From Pseudomonas hefeiensis (lineage in GTDB: Bacteria; Pseudomonadota; Gammaproteobacteria; Pseudomonadales; Pseudomonadaceae), in the NCBI RefSeq assembly GCF_030687835.1, contig NZ_CP117449.1:682001-746000 (forward strand): 64,000 bases of DNA. Reading direction: 5' to 3'. Each line of letters begins with the position of its first letter. Positions within the stretch are counted from its first letter, which is position 1. Below the pieces are notes generated by a model. That model was given only the letters and a program-made list of their open reading frames with translations. It did no database searches and had not been told where the DNA came from. This document shows, one piece after another, positions 1 through 9,503 of the stretch. The translations under genes and the position numbers were made by a program.

Positions 1-1
1 C

Positions 2-304
2 ACTGTAGCAAAAGCAACTACAGGAAAAAGCTTGCGCGATGTTCTGAAAGGCTTAAATCGCCAGGAACGAGCAAAGCTGACCCAGGAACTGCTAAGTATC
101 AAACACCCGGAAATGTCTCGCAGGATGATTAAGCTGAAGCAACTAGCCGGGGGGCTTCCCAAACGTTACACGCCCACTCAGCTTCGGCATGGCACCGTTA
201 CTCAGATACAGGACTCCTTAGGCGCCGCATTGGGGTTCACCGGCAGTGCCTTATCCGGCAATGTAAAAACTATTGCAGTGGGTCTTTATGAGGAGATGGA
301 GTAG
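2..304 (+). CDS. C-terminal part of an unrecognised protein (probably continues left of the window)
   Basis: The reading frame is open to the first base of the window, so this is probably the last 100 residues of a longer protein. A TTG at 32 behind AGGAAAAAGC is a possible but less likely start, giving 90 residues. The visible part is basic and helical-looking (RQERAKLTQELLSIKHPEMS, then TPTQLRHGTVTQIQDSLGAA) and ends with a glycine/alanine-rich stretch. I recognise no domain. The stop codon overlaps the GTG start of the next gene by one base (TAGTG), so the two are very likely translationally coupled. A cargo or toxin tail with a membrane partner is one guess; nothing in the residues proves it. 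Confidence 0.55.
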   Translation, partial: TVAKATTGKSLRDVLKGLNRQERAKLTQELLSIKHPEMSRRMIKLKQLAGGLPKRYTPTQLRHGTVTQIQDSLGAALGFTGSALSGNVKTIAVGLYEEME

Positions 305-765
305 TGAAGCAGAACCAGACTATTCGTAGTTTTCTGGCGCGTTACCTCATTGTTTTCATGGGGGTGATTTTTGCAGGCTGCTTCGCTGCTTCGGCAACGG
401 TATCGTTAGCGATGAGCACTTATTTCAGATCTGTCCCAGTGGATGTCAGGGCGACTACCGGGTGGGCGACGACCGTTGTCATCGCCATGGTCATCGTGCA
501 TAGCAACTATTTGATCGTTCGAGGACGACCTTGGTGCGCATGGGTCATGGTCGCCGTATTTGCTGCTTGCTTGCTAACGGTTCTGCCGACTATCCAATAT
601 GAGCCGCACAAGTTTATTTACACCGAGGGGGTGTTTTGGCCCTTGCTCGGGCTGCTATTGCTCAACAGCAAGCGTCACCGCGAAATGCGCAGCAAACTGG
701 TAGAAGTCCGCCGCCAACGCGAGCTCTTCATCCAGGCCGCCAAGACCTCCCGCTCACGGCGTTGA
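304..765 (+). CDS. small four-helix inner-membrane protein
   Basis: 153 residues from a GTG that overlaps the upstream stop by one base. About four hydrophobic segments are visible (roughly residues 12-37, 50-66, 74-92 and 108-122), followed by a strongly basic cytoplasmic tail rich in Arg and Lys (from about SKRHREMR onward). There is no signal peptidase site. I do not recognise the family. Size, topology and coupling to the preceding gene would suit an immunity or accessory protein for whatever that gene encodes, but this is inference from position only. No further gene follows on this strand before the transglutaminase operon at 941. Confidence 0.6.
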   Translation: MKQNQTIRSFLARYLIVFMGVIFAGCFAASATVSLAMSTYFRSVPVDVRATTGWATTVVIAMVIVHSNYLIVRGRPWCAWVMVAVFAACLLTVLPTIQYEPHKFIYTEGVFWPLLGLLLLNSKRHREMRSKLVEVRRQRELFIQAAKTSRSRR

Positions 766-928
766 GTCGATTCGCTACCGCCGCTGCTACATTTATGTGC
801 TTGCCTTTGCACCCGAATGCGAGCATCGCGCGCTTTTAGTGCTCTACTGCCTTGAGTAGACGAAGAAAGTGTCCGGCCTGCCTGCATGGCATAAGTCTTG
901 CGCCGCTTTCGATAACGCCCAGGCTCGC

Positions 929-934
929 AGGAGG
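929..934 (+). promoter_or_regulatory. ribosome binding site that sets the start of the DUF2126 protein
   Basis: A perfect AGGAGG lies six bases before the GTG at 941. An upstream in-frame GTG at 869 has no such site, and the family N-terminus ([16 protein letters not shown]) begins at 941. Confidence 0.8.
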
Positions 935-940
935 TACGTC

Positions 941-3900
941 GTGTCGATTCACGTCGCGTTGCACCATGTCACGCATTACCGATACGACCGCGCTGTCGAG
1001 CTCGGTCCGCAGATCGTTCGCCTGCGCCCGGCGGCCCACAGCCGCACGCGCATCCTTTCTTATGCACTGAAGGTCGCGCCCGATCAGCATTTCATCAACT
1101 GGCAGCAGGATCCCCAGGGCAATTACCTGGCGCGGTTGGTGTTTCCCGAGAAAACCCGGGAGCTGCGCATTGAAGTCGATCTGCTGGCTGAAATGGCGGT
1201 GTTCAATCCGTTCGACTTTTTCCTGGAACCCTACGCGGAAAAAATTCCGTTCACCTATGCCGCCGACGAACGCAAGGAGTTGGCGTCTTACCTTGAAACC
1301 CTGCCGTTGACACCGAGATTCCAGGCCTATCTGGACGGCATCGACCGCACGCCGTTGCCAGCGGTGGATTTTCTGGTGGCGCTCAACCAGCGCCTGAGCG
1401 AAGACATCAACTACCTGATCCGCATGGAACCGGGCGTCCAGACCCCGGAGCACACGCTGGAACATGCGTCCGGTTCCTGCCGCGACTCGGCCTGGTTGCT
1501 GGTGCAGTTGTTGCGCAACCTCGGCCTGGCCGCGCGGTTTGTTTCCGGTTACCTGATCCAGTTGACCGCCGATGTGAAAAGCCTCGACGGTCCGTCCGGT
1601 ACCGAGGTGGATTTCACCGACTTGCATGCCTGGTGCGAGGTCTATCTGCCCGGTGCCGGCTGGATCGGCCTGGATGCGACGTCCGGCTTGTTCGCCGGTG
1701 AAGGGCATATCCCGTTGGCCTGTAGTCCCGATCCGTCCTCGGCGGCGCCCATCAGTGGCTTGGTGGAACCGTGCGAGTGCGAATTCAGCCACGAAATGTC
1801 CGTCGAGCGGATCTGGGAAGCGCCACGGGTCACCAAGCCCTACACCGAAGAGCAATGGTTGGCGATTCAGGCGTTGGGCAGGCAAATTGATGCCGATCTG
1901 CTGGAAGGCGATGTGCGCCTGACCATGGGTGGCGAACCGACTTTCGTCTCGATCGACGATCCGGACGGCGCTGAATGGAACACTGCCGCGCTCGGGCCGG
2001 ATAAACGTCGGCTCTCCGCTGAGTTGTTCCAGCGCATGCGCAAGCACTATGCGCCCCAGGGGCTTGTGCATTTCGGCCAGGGCAAGTGGTACCCCGGTGA
2101 GCAGTTGCCGCGCTGGTCGCTCAACTGCTATTGGCGGCGTGACGGGGTGCCGATCTGGCACAACAGCGCGTTGATCGCCGACGAGCAGCAGGACTACGGC
2201 GCCGACGGCGAAATGGCCGAGCGCTTTCTGACAAGCGTTGCCGAGCGCTTGAAAATTCCTGCGCGATTCGTGTTCCCAGCCTACGAGGACAACTTCTACT
2301 ACCTCTGGCGCGAAGGTGCATTGCCATCGAATGTCACGGCCCAGGACCCACGTCTGGAAGATGCCCTGGAGCGGGAACGGTTGCGCAAGGTCTTCAGTCA
2401 GGGCCTGGACAAAGTGATCGGGCAGGTCCTGCCGCTGGCGCGTACCGCCAAGGGCGATCAATGGCAAAGCGGTCGATGGTACCTGCGCGATAGTCACTGC
2501 CGGTTGGTACCGGGGGATTCGCCCCTGGGCTATCGCCTGCCATTGGCTTCCCAGCCCTGGGTGACAGCGGCCGAATACCCCTTCATTCACTCCAGCGACC
2601 CGAACCAGGACCTGCCGACGCTGCCCGATGCTGAACGCTTGGCTCGTCATGGTGAGCCGGCAACCGAGCAGGATCGCGTCCCGCAGATCGATGAATCCGC
2701 CGACTGGCTGACCCGCACGGCATTTTGTGCCGAGGCTCGCGAGGGGCGCTTGTACCTGTTCATGCCGCCCCTGGAGCGGGTCGAGGATTATCTGGAGCTG
2801 GTCAGCGCCATCGAGGCGACAGCCGAGCAGCTGCATTGCCCGGTGCTGTTGGAAGGCTATGAGCCGCCGAGCGACCCGCGCCTGAGTAACTTTCGCATCA
2901 CCCCCGATCCGGGCGTGATCGAGGTCAACGTGCAGCCGTCCGCGACCTGGGATGAGCTGGTCGAGCGCACCGAGTTTCTTTACCAAGAGGCGCGACAAAC
3001 CCGGCTGACCAGCGAGAAATTCATGATCGACGGTCGGCACACCGGCACTGGTGGTGGCAACCATTTCGTACTGGGGGGCGCGACCCCGGCCGACTCTCCC
3101 TTTCTACGGCGCCCGGACCTGCTGCGCAGCCTGATCAGTTACTGGCATAACCACCCGTCACTGTCCTACCTGTTTTCCGGCTTGTTCATCGGTCCGACGT
3201 CCCAGGCGCCGCGGGTGGACGAAGCGCGCAACGATGCGTTGTATGAGCTGGAAATTGCCTTCGCACAAATGCCGCAGCCTGGCGAAGAATGTCCGCCCTG
3301 GCTGGTTGATCGGTTGTTGCGCAACCTGTTGATCGACGTGACCGGCAACACCCACCGTGCCGAGTTCTGCATCGACAAGCTCTATTCGCCGGACGGCGCC
3401 ACCGGGCGTCTCGGTCTATTGGAGCTGCGTGCTTTTGAAATGCCGCCCCATGCCCGTATGAGCCTGGCCCAGCAATTATTGCTGCGCGCGCTGGTGGCGC
3501 GGTTCTGGCGTGAGCCCTACCTGCCTGCGAAGCTGGCGCGCTGGGGCACCGAGCTGCATGACCGCTTCCTGTTGCCGCATTTTATCGAACAGGATTTTGC
3601 CGACGTCATCAACGAACTGAGTGCCGCCGGTTACCCGCTGCGGGCCGAGTGGTTCGCCGCGCACCTGGAGTTTCGCTTTCCCAAGGTGGGCGATTACGCG
3701 GTCAGCGGCATCGAACTGCAATTGCGCCAGGCCCTTGAGCCCTGGCATGTACTGGGAGAAGAAGGGGCGGTGGGCGGCACCGTGCGGTATGTGGACTCTT
3801 CTCTTGAGCGCTTGCAGGTCAAGCTCAGCGGCCTGGCACCGCAACGGTATATGCTGACCTGCAACGGTATCCCGGTGCCGCTTCAAGCCACCGGCCGGGT

Positions 3901-4216
3901 CGGCGAATTCGTCGCCGGAGTGCGTTTTCGCGCCTGGCAACCGGCCAACTGCCTGCAACCGACCATTGCGGTCCATGCGCCGCTGGTCTTCGATTTACTC
4001 GACACCTGGACGCAACGGTCGGTGGGGGGGTGCCAGTATCACGTGGCCCATCCGGGGGGACGCAATTACGACAGCCTGCCGGTGAATGCCAACGAGGCTG
4101 AGAGCCGGCGAATGGCGCGTTTTTTCCGTCTCGGACACACGCCAGGGAAACTTCCGATACCCAACCTGGCAGTGGATGACGAGTTTCCCCTCACGCTCGA
4201 TCTGCGACGTTTTTGA
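941..4216 (+). CDS. transglutaminase-like/DUF2126 protein
   Basis: 1,091 residues from GTG 941. The N-terminal part (about 1-90) is the beta-rich region preceding bacterial transglutaminase-like cores. The core follows, with a complete Cys-His-Asp set: Cys180 in GSCRDSAWL, His229 in LHAWCEVY and Asp245 in GLDAT. From about residue 325 onward the protein is a DUF2126 region (it opens with [15 protein letters not shown]). This architecture, with the next two genes, is the transglutaminase/ATP-grasp/alpha-E set predicted by comparative genomics to make or process amide-linked peptides; no substrate is known to me. There is no signal peptide, so it is probably cytoplasmic. It is first gene of a three-gene unit; the next start is 101 bases downstream. 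Confidence 0.9.
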   Translation: MSIHVALHHVTHYRYDRAVELGPQIVRLRPAAHSRTRILSYALKVAPDQHFINWQQDPQGNYLARLVFPEKTRELRIEVDLLAEMAVFNPFDFFLEPYAEKIPFTYAADERKELASYLETLPLTPRFQAYLDGIDRTPLPAVDFLVALNQRLSEDINYLIRMEPGVQTPEHTLEHASGSCRDSAWLLVQLLRNLGLAARFVSGYLIQLTADVKSLDGPSGTEVDFTDLHAWCEVYLPGAGWIGLDATSGLFAGEGHIPLACSPDPSSAAPISGLVEPCECEFSHEMSVERIWEAPRVTKPYTEEQWLAIQALGRQIDADLLEGDVRLTMGGEPTFVSIDDPDGAEWNTAALGPDKRRLSAELFQRMRKHYAPQGLVHFGQGKWYPGEQLPRWSLNCYWRRDGVPIWHNSALIADEQQDYGADGEMAERFLTSVAERLKIPARFVFPAYEDNFYYLWREGALPSNVTAQDPRLEDALERERLRKVFSQGLDKVIGQVLPLARTAKGDQWQSGRWYLRDSHCRLVPGDSPLGYRLPLASQPWVTAAEYPFIHSSDPNQDLPTLPDAERLARHGEPATEQDRVPQIDESADWLTRTAFCAEAREGRLYLFMPPLERVEDYLELVSAIEATAEQLHCPVLLEGYEPPSDPRLSNFRITPDPGVIEVNVQPSATWDELVERTEFLYQEARQTRLTSEKFMIDGRHTGTGGGNHFVLGGATPADSPFLRRPDLLRSLISYWHNHPSLSYLFSGLFIGPTSQAPRVDEARNDALYELEIAFAQMPQPGEECPPWLVDRLLRNLLIDVTGNTHRAEFCIDKLYSPDGATGRLGLLELRAFEMPPHARMSLAQQLLLRALVARFWREPYLPAKLARWGTELHDRFLLPHFIEQDFADVINELSAAGYPLRAEWFAAHLEFRFPKVGDYAVSGIELQLRQALEPWHVLGEEGAVGGTVRYVDSSLERLQVKLSGLAPQRYMLTCNGIPVPLQATGRVGEFVAGVRFRAWQPANCLQPTIAVHAPLVFDLLDTWTQRSVGGCQYHVAHPGGRNYDSLPVNANEAESRRMARFFRLGHTPGKLPIPNLAVDDEFPLTLDLRRF

Positions 4217-4242
4217 GAGCGCTCCCTAAGTCGTACACGACA

Positions 4243-4265
4243 CCCGGATATTTCAACTATCCGGG
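4243..4265 (+). other. intercistronic stem-loop
   Basis: CCCGGATA, a seven-base loop, then TATCCGGG form a perfect 8-bp stem in the gap between the DUF2126 gene and the ATP-grasp gene. No T-run follows, so it is more likely an RNA processing or stability element than a full terminator. Confidence 0.45.
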
Positions 4266-4317
4266 CGTCATGCGCTTGCGCTAGTCTCACGTTTCATTGC
4301 TGTCTGCCGAGCTTTCC

Positions 4318-6804
4318 ATGCCTGACCTGCTTGACCGTTACCCGCTGACGACGGGCACCTATCACGAACTGTTGGACGACAGCGGCGCGGTGCGCGGGCA
4401 CTGGCGGCGCCTGCTCGACCATTTGCAGCGCAGTACGCCGGCCCAACTGCTTCAGCGTCAGGCACTGTTGGCCCGGCAGATCCAGGAAAACGGTGTCACC
4501 TACAACGTCTATGCAGACCCGAAGGGCGCCGACCGGCCGTGGGAGCTGGACCTGCTGCCCCACGTGATTGATGCGCAAGAGTGGAAACAACTGTCGGCGG
4601 GCATTGCCCAGCGTGCACGCTTGCTCAATGCAGTACTGGCCGACCTGTACGGGCCGCAACGGCTGATCAGTGAAGGGCTGCTGCCGGCGGAACTGGTGTT
4701 CGGGCACAACAACTTTCTCTGGCCGTGCCAGGGCATCACGCCGCCGGACGGCATTTTCCTGCACCTGTATGCCGTGGACCTGGCCCGTACGCCCGATGGT
4801 CGCTGGTGGGTCACGGCGGATCGGACCCAGGCGCCTTCGGGGGCCGGGTATGCGCTGGAAAACCGCATGATCGTCTCCCGCGCCTTTCCCGACTTGTATC
4901 GTGACCTGAAGGTCAAGCACCTGTCCGGTTTCTTCCGCACCTTGCAGCAGACCCTTGCGCGACAGGCCCCCAGTGATGGCGAGTCGCCGCTGGTGGTGCT
5001 GTTGACGCCCGGGCGGTTCAACGAAAGCTATTTCGAACACCTTTACCTGGCGCGCCAACTGGGCTATCCGCTGGTGGAGGGGAGCGACCTGACCGTTCGC
5101 GACGCCACGGTCTATCTCAAGACCCTGAGCGGACTACGACGGGTCCACGCCATCATGCGCCGGCTCGACGATGATTTCTGCGACCCGCTGGAGCTGCGCA
5201 CCGATTCGGCCCTGGGCGTACCGGGGTTGCTGGAGGCGGTGCGCCAGGGCCGGGTGCTGGTGGCCAATGCGTTAGGCAGCGGCGTGCTGGAATCACCGGG
5301 CCTGTTGGGCTTTTTGCCAAAGATCAGCCAGTTTCTGTTCGGTGAGGAACTGATACTGCCGTCCATCGCCACCTGGTGGTGCGGTGAGCCGCCGGTACTG
5401 GCCCAGGCCTTGGAAAAGCTGCCGCATTTGCTGATCAAGCCGGCGTTTCCTTCCCAAAGTTTCAGCCCGGTATTGGGGCGCGACCTGAACGAACAACAGC
5501 GCGCTCTTCTGGCGGCGCGCATACAGGCGCGTCCCTACGCCTATGTCGCCCAGGAGCTGGCGCAGCTGTCCCAGGCGCCGGTCTGGCAGGCCGAAGGCGG
5601 TCAGCTTCAGCCGCGGGCCATCGGCATGCGCGTGTATGCCGTTTCCGGAGAGGATGATTATCGGGTGCTGCCGGGTGGCCTGACCCGCGTGGCTGCCGAG
5701 GCGGACGCCGAAGTGGTGTCGATGCAGCGAGGTGGCGCCAGTAAGGACACTTGGGTCTTGGGAGAACAGGCGCCCAGTGGCGAACAATGGAAGGCCCAGC
5801 GAACCGTGGGCGTCCACGATCTGGTTCGACGTGATCCGTACCTGCCGTCCCGCGTCGTGGAAAACCTGTTCTGGTTCGGTCGGTACTGCGAGCGTTGTGA
5901 CGACAGCGCGCGGCTGCTGCGGATCATGCTGGCGCGCTATGTCGATGGCGACGACCCGCAAGCGCTGCAGTCGGCGGTGTCCCTGGGGGAAAGCCTGATG
6001 CTGTTGCCGGAGGAGGGTGAGCTGCCCGAGCGTCTGCTGGCAGCGTTGTTGGGGGATGATTGGTCGTTCAGCCTGCGTTCCAACCTGCAGCGATTGCAGT
6101 GGGCGGCCTCCCAGGTTCGCGGCAAGCTGTCCCGGGAGAACTGGCAGGCACTGGTGGAGTTGCAACGCGAAGCCATGGAACTGGAAACCGCGGAGCCGGA
6201 CTTTGGGGAGTTGCTGGATTTTCTCAACCGATTGGTGATGTCCCTGGCGGCGTTGTCCGGATTCGCCTTGGACGACATGACCCGTGACGAGGGCTGGCGT
6301 TTCCTGATGATCGGTCGTCGCCTGGAGCGCCTGCAATTTCTCAGCAGCAGCCTGGCGGCGTTCCTGCGAGGTGATGCGGTGTTCGACCAGGCCGGGCTGG
6401 ACTGGCTGCTGGAACTGGGCAACAGCAGCATCACCTATCGTTCGCGTTACCTGGCGGTGGCCCAGTTGATCCCGGTGCTCGACCTGCTGTTGCTGGACGA
6501 ACAAAACCCTCACGCGGTGCTCTTCCAGTTGAAACTGGTGGCCCGTACCCTCAAGCGCTTGAACGATGACTTCGGTGCGCCCAGGGAAACCGCATTGCCG
6601 GAACTGGTCGCTCGCCTGTCATGCTTTGACTTGCGTTGCCTGGAGAATCCGCTGTTCGGCGAGGCCAGCCTGCGCGCTGCGCTCGATGGGTTGGCCGATC
6701 TGTTGCAGGAAGTGGCCGACGTCAGCGGCCAGGTGTCCGATCGCCTGGCCTTGCGTCATTTCGCTCACGTCGATGACGTCAGCCAGCGCACGGTGTCCGT
6801 CTGA
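4318..6804 (+). CDS. circularly permuted ATP-grasp / alpha-E fusion protein
   Basis: 828 residues from ATG 4318 (a TTG at 4297 is the only upstream alternative). The first about 490 residues match the circularly permuted ATP-grasp type 2 family (DUF404/DUF407): QENGVTYNVYADPKG, the long stretch through PAELVFGHNNFLWPCQG, and KPAFPSQSFSP. The last about 310 residues are the helical alpha-E domain (DUF403), starting near PSRVVENLFWFGRYCERCDD. ATP-grasp enzymes form amide bonds through acyl phosphates, so with two flanking transglutaminase-like proteins this is plausibly an amide-ligating partner for a peptide. Its TGA overlaps the next ATG (TGATG), so the two are translationally coupled. Many genomes carry the two domains as separate genes; here they are fused. 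Confidence 0.88.
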   Translation: MPDLLDRYPLTTGTYHELLDDSGAVRGHWRRLLDHLQRSTPAQLLQRQALLARQIQENGVTYNVYADPKGADRPWELDLLPHVIDAQEWKQLSAGIAQRARLLNAVLADLYGPQRLISEGLLPAELVFGHNNFLWPCQGITPPDGIFLHLYAVDLARTPDGRWWVTADRTQAPSGAGYALENRMIVSRAFPDLYRDLKVKHLSGFFRTLQQTLARQAPSDGESPLVVLLTPGRFNESYFEHLYLARQLGYPLVEGSDLTVRDATVYLKTLSGLRRVHAIMRRLDDDFCDPLELRTDSALGVPGLLEAVRQGRVLVANALGSGVLESPGLLGFLPKISQFLFGEELILPSIATWWCGEPPVLAQALEKLPHLLIKPAFPSQSFSPVLGRDLNEQQRALLAARIQARPYAYVAQELAQLSQAPVWQAEGGQLQPRAIGMRVYAVSGEDDYRVLPGGLTRVAAEADAEVVSMQRGGASKDTWVLGEQAPSGEQWKAQRTVGVHDLVRRDPYLPSRVVENLFWFGRYCERCDDSARLLRIMLARYVDGDDPQALQSAVSLGESLMLLPEEGELPERLLAALLGDDWSFSLRSNLQRLQWAASQVRGKLSRENWQALVELQREAMELETAEPDFGELLDFLNRLVMSLAALSGFALDDMTRDEGWRFLMIGRRLERLQFLSSSLAAFLRGDAVFDQAGLDWLLELGNSSITYRSRYLAVAQLIPVLDLLLLDEQNPHAVLFQLKLVARTLKRLNDDFGAPRETALPELVARLSCFDLRCLENPLFGEASLRAALDGLADLLQEVADVSGQVSDRLALRHFAHVDDVSQRTVSV

Positions 6805-7697
6805 TGAGCGCTCGTTACCAGATTTTTCACGACACCCATTACCACTACGACAGCCCGGTGTCCCTGGCCCAGCAGCTTGCCCACCTGTGGCCACGGGCCT
6901 GTGAATGGCAGCGTTGCACCGAGCAGCAGTTGTTGATCAGCCCGGAGCCGACGACCCGTCGCGATGAGCTGGATGTATTCGGCAACCCACTGACCCGCCT
7001 GGCTTTTGAACGGCCCCATGACGAGTTGCTGGTTAACGCACGTCTGAGCGTGGAGGTGCTGGCGCGTCCAGAACTGGATTTCAACCTGTCCCCAGCCTGG
7101 GAGTCGACCTGTCAGGCGCTGACCTACAGCGGCCGGCCACTGACTGCTCCGTTGCTGGATGCGTGCCGCTATCGTTTCGAGTCACCCTACGTGCATCTCA
7201 AGCGTAGTTTTGTCGAGTTCTCAGAAAGCTGTTTCGTCCCAGGGCGCCCATTGATGTTCGGCGTGCAGGCTTTGATGGAAAAGATTTTCCAGGAGTTCAC
7301 CTTCGACGCCGAGGCGACCCAGGTGGCGACGCCACTGGTGGAGGTGCTGGAACGGCGGCGGGGCGTGTGCCAGGATTTTGCTCACCTGATGCTGGCCTGC
7401 GTGCGCTCCCGTGGGTTGGCGGCGCGTTACGTCAGCGGCTACCTGTTGACTCAACCACCGCCGGGCCAGCCACGGTTGATTGGTGCCGATGCCTCGCACG
7501 CCTGGATCTCGGTGTTTTGCCCGGTGCTGGGCTGGGTAGATTTCGACCCGACCAACAACGTTCAGCCGGCGCTGGAACACATCACGTTGGCCTGGGGCCG
7601 GGATTTTTCCGATGTGTCGCCGTTGCGGGGAGTCATTCTGGGCGGCGGTGATCATGACCCCGAAGTGCGGGTGACGGTGATGCCGCTTGAATCGTAG
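6804..7697 (+). CDS. transglutaminase family protein
   Basis: 297 residues. The N-terminal about 85 residues are the bacterial transglutaminase N-terminal region (YQIFHDTHYHYDSPVS). The core has the full triad: Cys189 in RRGVCQDFAHL, His232 in ASHAWISVF and Asp248 in GWVDFDPTNN. No signal peptide is seen. The start overlaps the stop of the ATP-grasp/alpha-E gene. Members of this family are predicted peptidases or amide transferases acting with the ATP-grasp and alpha-E proteins; the actual substrate is unknown. It ends the operon, and a strong stem-loop lies 33 bases downstream. Confidence 0.9.
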   Translation: MSARYQIFHDTHYHYDSPVSLAQQLAHLWPRACEWQRCTEQQLLISPEPTTRRDELDVFGNPLTRLAFERPHDELLVNARLSVEVLARPELDFNLSPAWESTCQALTYSGRPLTAPLLDACRYRFESPYVHLKRSFVEFSESCFVPGRPLMFGVQALMEKIFQEFTFDAEATQVATPLVEVLERRRGVCQDFAHLMLACVRSRGLAARYVSGYLLTQPPPGQPRLIGADASHAWISVFCPVLGWVDFDPTNNVQPALEHITLAWGRDFSDVSPLRGVILGGGDHDPEVRVTVMPLES

Positions 7698-7729
7698 ATA
7701 GACCCATTGTGGGAACGGACTGGCCTGTG

Positions 7730-7756
7730 AGGGCCGGCAGCGAGGCTGCCGGCCCT
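7730..7756 (+). other. strong GC stem-loop after the transglutaminase operon
   Basis: AGGGCCGGCAGC, GAG, GCTGCCGGCCCT: a perfect 12-bp stem with a three-base loop in the gap between converging genes. There is no T-run, so any termination would be Rho-aided or bidirectional; a REP-like origin is also possible. Confidence 0.5.
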
Positions 7757-7806
7757 GGACACAGAACCGGGGTGGGGCCGGATCGGATCATCGGGCCCGG
7801 AGAGGC

Positions 7807-7998
7807 TCAGGCGTCTGGCGTCTGATCTTTCGGTGCATCAACATCAACGTCTGCTGCCACGTCGCCTTCGGTATCCGGGGTCAGTGCTGCTGCTTCTTCT
7901 TCAGCGGTAGCTTTCTTGCGCTGAAGCTTTTCCTCTTTCTTCTGCTCCTTGGCCAAATCTCTCTGACGTTTGGCGAAGGAATAATTGGGTTTAGCCAT
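7807..7998 (-). CDS. small lysine- and glutamate-rich conserved protein
   Basis: 63 residues starting MAKPNYSFAKRQRD at 7998, with AGAGGA upstream as ribosome site. An N-terminal extension to 8115 in the same frame is open but lacks a site and overlaps the end of the LOG gene. The middle (AKEQKKEEKLQRKK) is highly charged and probably a single helix; the tail is acidic. It looks like a conserved small Pseudomonas protein of unknown function. It lies 68 bases downstream of the LOG-family gene on the same strand and may be its second cistron. Confidence 0.65.
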   Translation of the reverse strand: MAKPNYSFAKRQRDLAKEQKKEEKLQRKKATAEEEAAALTPDTEGDVAADVDVDAPKDQTPDA

Positions 7999-8066
7999 GG
8001 GCGATCCTCTGGGGTCGAAGGTGAGGTTGAGCGGCGCGTATTCTGCCCTGTATCGGGGTCGAGCCG

Positions 8067-8654
8067 TTAGCTGGGTTTTTGTTCGGCCCACTTTGGCTGT
8101 AGCGACGGTTGCCATTCGTCCAGCGCATCGAGCAGGTTATGCGGTGATTCGCTCACTTGCAGCATGTCACGATGGGGCGCGCGGACGAAGCCTTCGCCGA
8201 CGATATGATCAAGAAAACCGGTGAGTTTGCTGTAGAAACCGTTCACTTCCAGCAGCCCCAGCGGTTTTCCGTGATAGCCGAGCTGGCCCCAGGTCCAGAC
8301 TTCGAACAACTCCTCCAGCGTGCCGAGGCCACCGGGCAGGGCGATAAAGGCATCGCTGAGCTGAGCCATGCGTGCCTTGCGGGCATGCATGCCGTCCACC
8401 ACTTCCAGGCGGGTCAGGCCACTGTGGCCGATTTCCTTGTCTTTAAGGCTCTGCGGGATGATCCCGATCACTTCGCCGCCAGCCGCCAGAGCCGCATCGG
8501 CGACGATGCCCATCAAGCCGACCGCCCCGCCGCCATAGACCAGCGTCAGCTTTCGTTCCGCCAACGCACGCCCTAAGGCCTGCGCCGCTTCACGATAGGC
8601 CGGATGGTTACCGGTGCTGGCGCCGCAAAATACACAAACAGACGCTAAAGACAT
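8067..8654 (-). CDS. LOG family protein (cytokinin-activating-type phosphoribohydrolase)
   Basis: 195 residues with the Rossmann-like LOG fold: [13 protein letters not shown] at the N-terminus, [11 protein letters not shown] near residue 40 and the signature [16 protein letters not shown] near residue 105. LOG proteins hydrolyse nucleoside 5'-monophosphates to base and ribose 5-phosphate; many bacterial members were once annotated as lysine decarboxylases. In a non-pathogen the role is probably nucleotide salvage or damage clearance, but cytokinin release cannot be excluded. Starts at ATG 8654. The divergent 340-bp gap holds a microprotein gene and the azurin promoter. Confidence 0.9.
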   Translation of the reverse strand: MSLASVCVFCGASTGNHPAYREAAQALGRALAERKLTLVYGGGAVGLMGIVADAALAAGGEVIGIIPQSLKDKEIGHSGLTRLEVVDGMHARKARMAQLSDAFIALPGGLGTLEELFEVWTWGQLGYHGKPLGLLEVNGFYSKLTGFLDHIVGEGFVRAPHRDMLQVSESPHNLLDALDEWQPSLQPKWAEQKPS

Positions 8655-8715
8655 GCCTTACTCCGTGGTCAGTTACTGTTCCAGAGTAAAGCCTGGCTTT
8701 GGTTGCGCAAAGCAA

Positions 8716-8805
8716 TTAAACCTCGCGCCGGGGTTTTTCGTAGGTGCCACTGGCGCCGCAGGCGTAGGCGGCGAGCAAGCTGCACAGCAGGCTGTTGAGG
8801 TTCAT
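8716..8805 (-). CDS. 29-residue putative microprotein
   Basis: An ATG at 8803-8805, preceded by TGGAG nine bases upstream, opens a 29-codon frame ending TAA. The product starts [20 protein letters not shown] and ends with a short charged tail (KPRREV). The first 19 residues are hydrophobic with two Cys, so a membrane-inserted or signal-like peptide is plausible. It lies between the LOG gene and azurin on the LOG strand, too short for routine gene calling. The good ribosome site and clean hydrophobic-then-basic pattern support a real gene; function unknown. Confidence 0.5.
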   Translation of the reverse strand: MNLNSLLCSLLAAYACGASGTYEKPRREV

Positions 8806-8911
8806 GACGGGATACTCCAGAGAGGTGATGGAGTCGATCATATGGGCACGTCATACCTTTGGCTGGTTGATTATGCTCATCAGGCTGATAGCCTTAAGTT
8901 GTATACAATCT

Positions 8912-8925
8912 TTGACTCAGGTCAT
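8912..8925 (+). promoter_or_regulatory. candidate ANR/FNR-type box upstream of azurin
   Basis: TTGACTCAGGTCAT matches the TTGAY-N4-RTCAA pattern with one mismatch at the last base. It lies 73 bases before the azurin start, a sensible distance for a class II oxygen-responsive promoter. Azurin genes in pseudomonads are known to be under ANR control. Confidence 0.4.
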
Positions 8926-8997
8926 AGGAACTTGTCTGAAATTCAGGCAGTCTTCCCCATTGACGGAATTTTTCTAACCATGCCTTGGAGATTCACC

Positions 8998-9444
8998 ATG
9001 TTCGCCAAACTTGCTGCAGTATCCCTGTTGACGCTGGCCAGCAGCCAGCTGATGGCTGCCGAGTGCAAGACCACCATCGACTCGACCGACCAGATGTCCT
9101 TCAGCACCAAGGCCATCGAGATCGACAAGAGCTGCAAGACCTTCACCGTAGAACTGACTCACTCAGGCAGCTTGCCGAAGAACGTCATGGGCCATAACTG
9201 GGTACTGAGCAAAGAGGCTGACATGCAGCCGATTGCTACCGATGGCCTGGCAGCCGGTATCGACAAGGACTATCTGAAAGAAGGTGATGCGCGCATCATT
9301 GCTCACACCAAGCTTATCGGGGCCAAGGAGAAGGATTCGGTGACCTTCGATGTGTCGAAACTGAGCGCCGATGAGAAATACGGCTTCTTCTGCTCGTTCC
9401 CAGGCCACATCTCGATGATGAAGGGCACCGTTACCCTGAAGTAA
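8998..9444 (+). CDS. azu: azurin, periplasmic blue copper protein
   Basis: 148 residues from ATG 8998, chosen because GGAG lies seven bases upstream and a classical signal peptide follows (cleavage after LMA, giving mature AECKTTIDS). The frame is open far upstream but without family similarity. The type 1 copper ligands are all present: the His of VMGHNWVL, and the Cys, His and Met of [15 protein letters not shown]; the N-terminal disulfide pair Cys3/Cys26 of the mature protein is also there. Azurin shuttles electrons between cytochromes and nitrite reductase or other acceptors in the periplasm. It is monocistronic, with an ANR-like box upstream and a strong terminator downstream. Confidence 0.97.
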   Translation: MFAKLAAVSLLTLASSQLMAAECKTTIDSTDQMSFSTKAIEIDKSCKTFTVELTHSGSLPKNVMGHNWVLSKEADMQPIATDGLAAGIDKDYLKEGDARIIAHTKLIGAKEKDSVTFDVSKLSADEKYGFFCSFPGHISMMKGTVTLK

Positions 9445-9456
9445 TTCTTCAGGCAT

Positions 9457-9489
9457 AAAAAAAGCGCCCCATCGCAGGGCGCTTTTTTT
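9457..9489 (+). terminator. Rho-independent terminator of azurin
   Basis: AAAAAAAGCGCCC, loop, GGGCGCTTTTTTT: a perfect stem with flanking A and T runs 12 bases after the azurin stop. It can work in both directions. Confidence 0.9.
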
Positions 9490-9503
9490 ATGCAAAATAA
9501 CCC

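Noticed and set aside
869..940. Upstream GTG start for the DUF2126 protein
   Set aside because: No ribosome site and no family similarity; the GTG at 941 has AGGAGG at six bases.
836..3064. 742-residue reading frame on the minus strand opposite the DUF2126 gene
   Set aside because: It is a GC-rich shadow: low-complexity composition rich in Gln, Arg, Gly and His, no domain, no ribosome site, and complete antisense overlap with a well supported gene.
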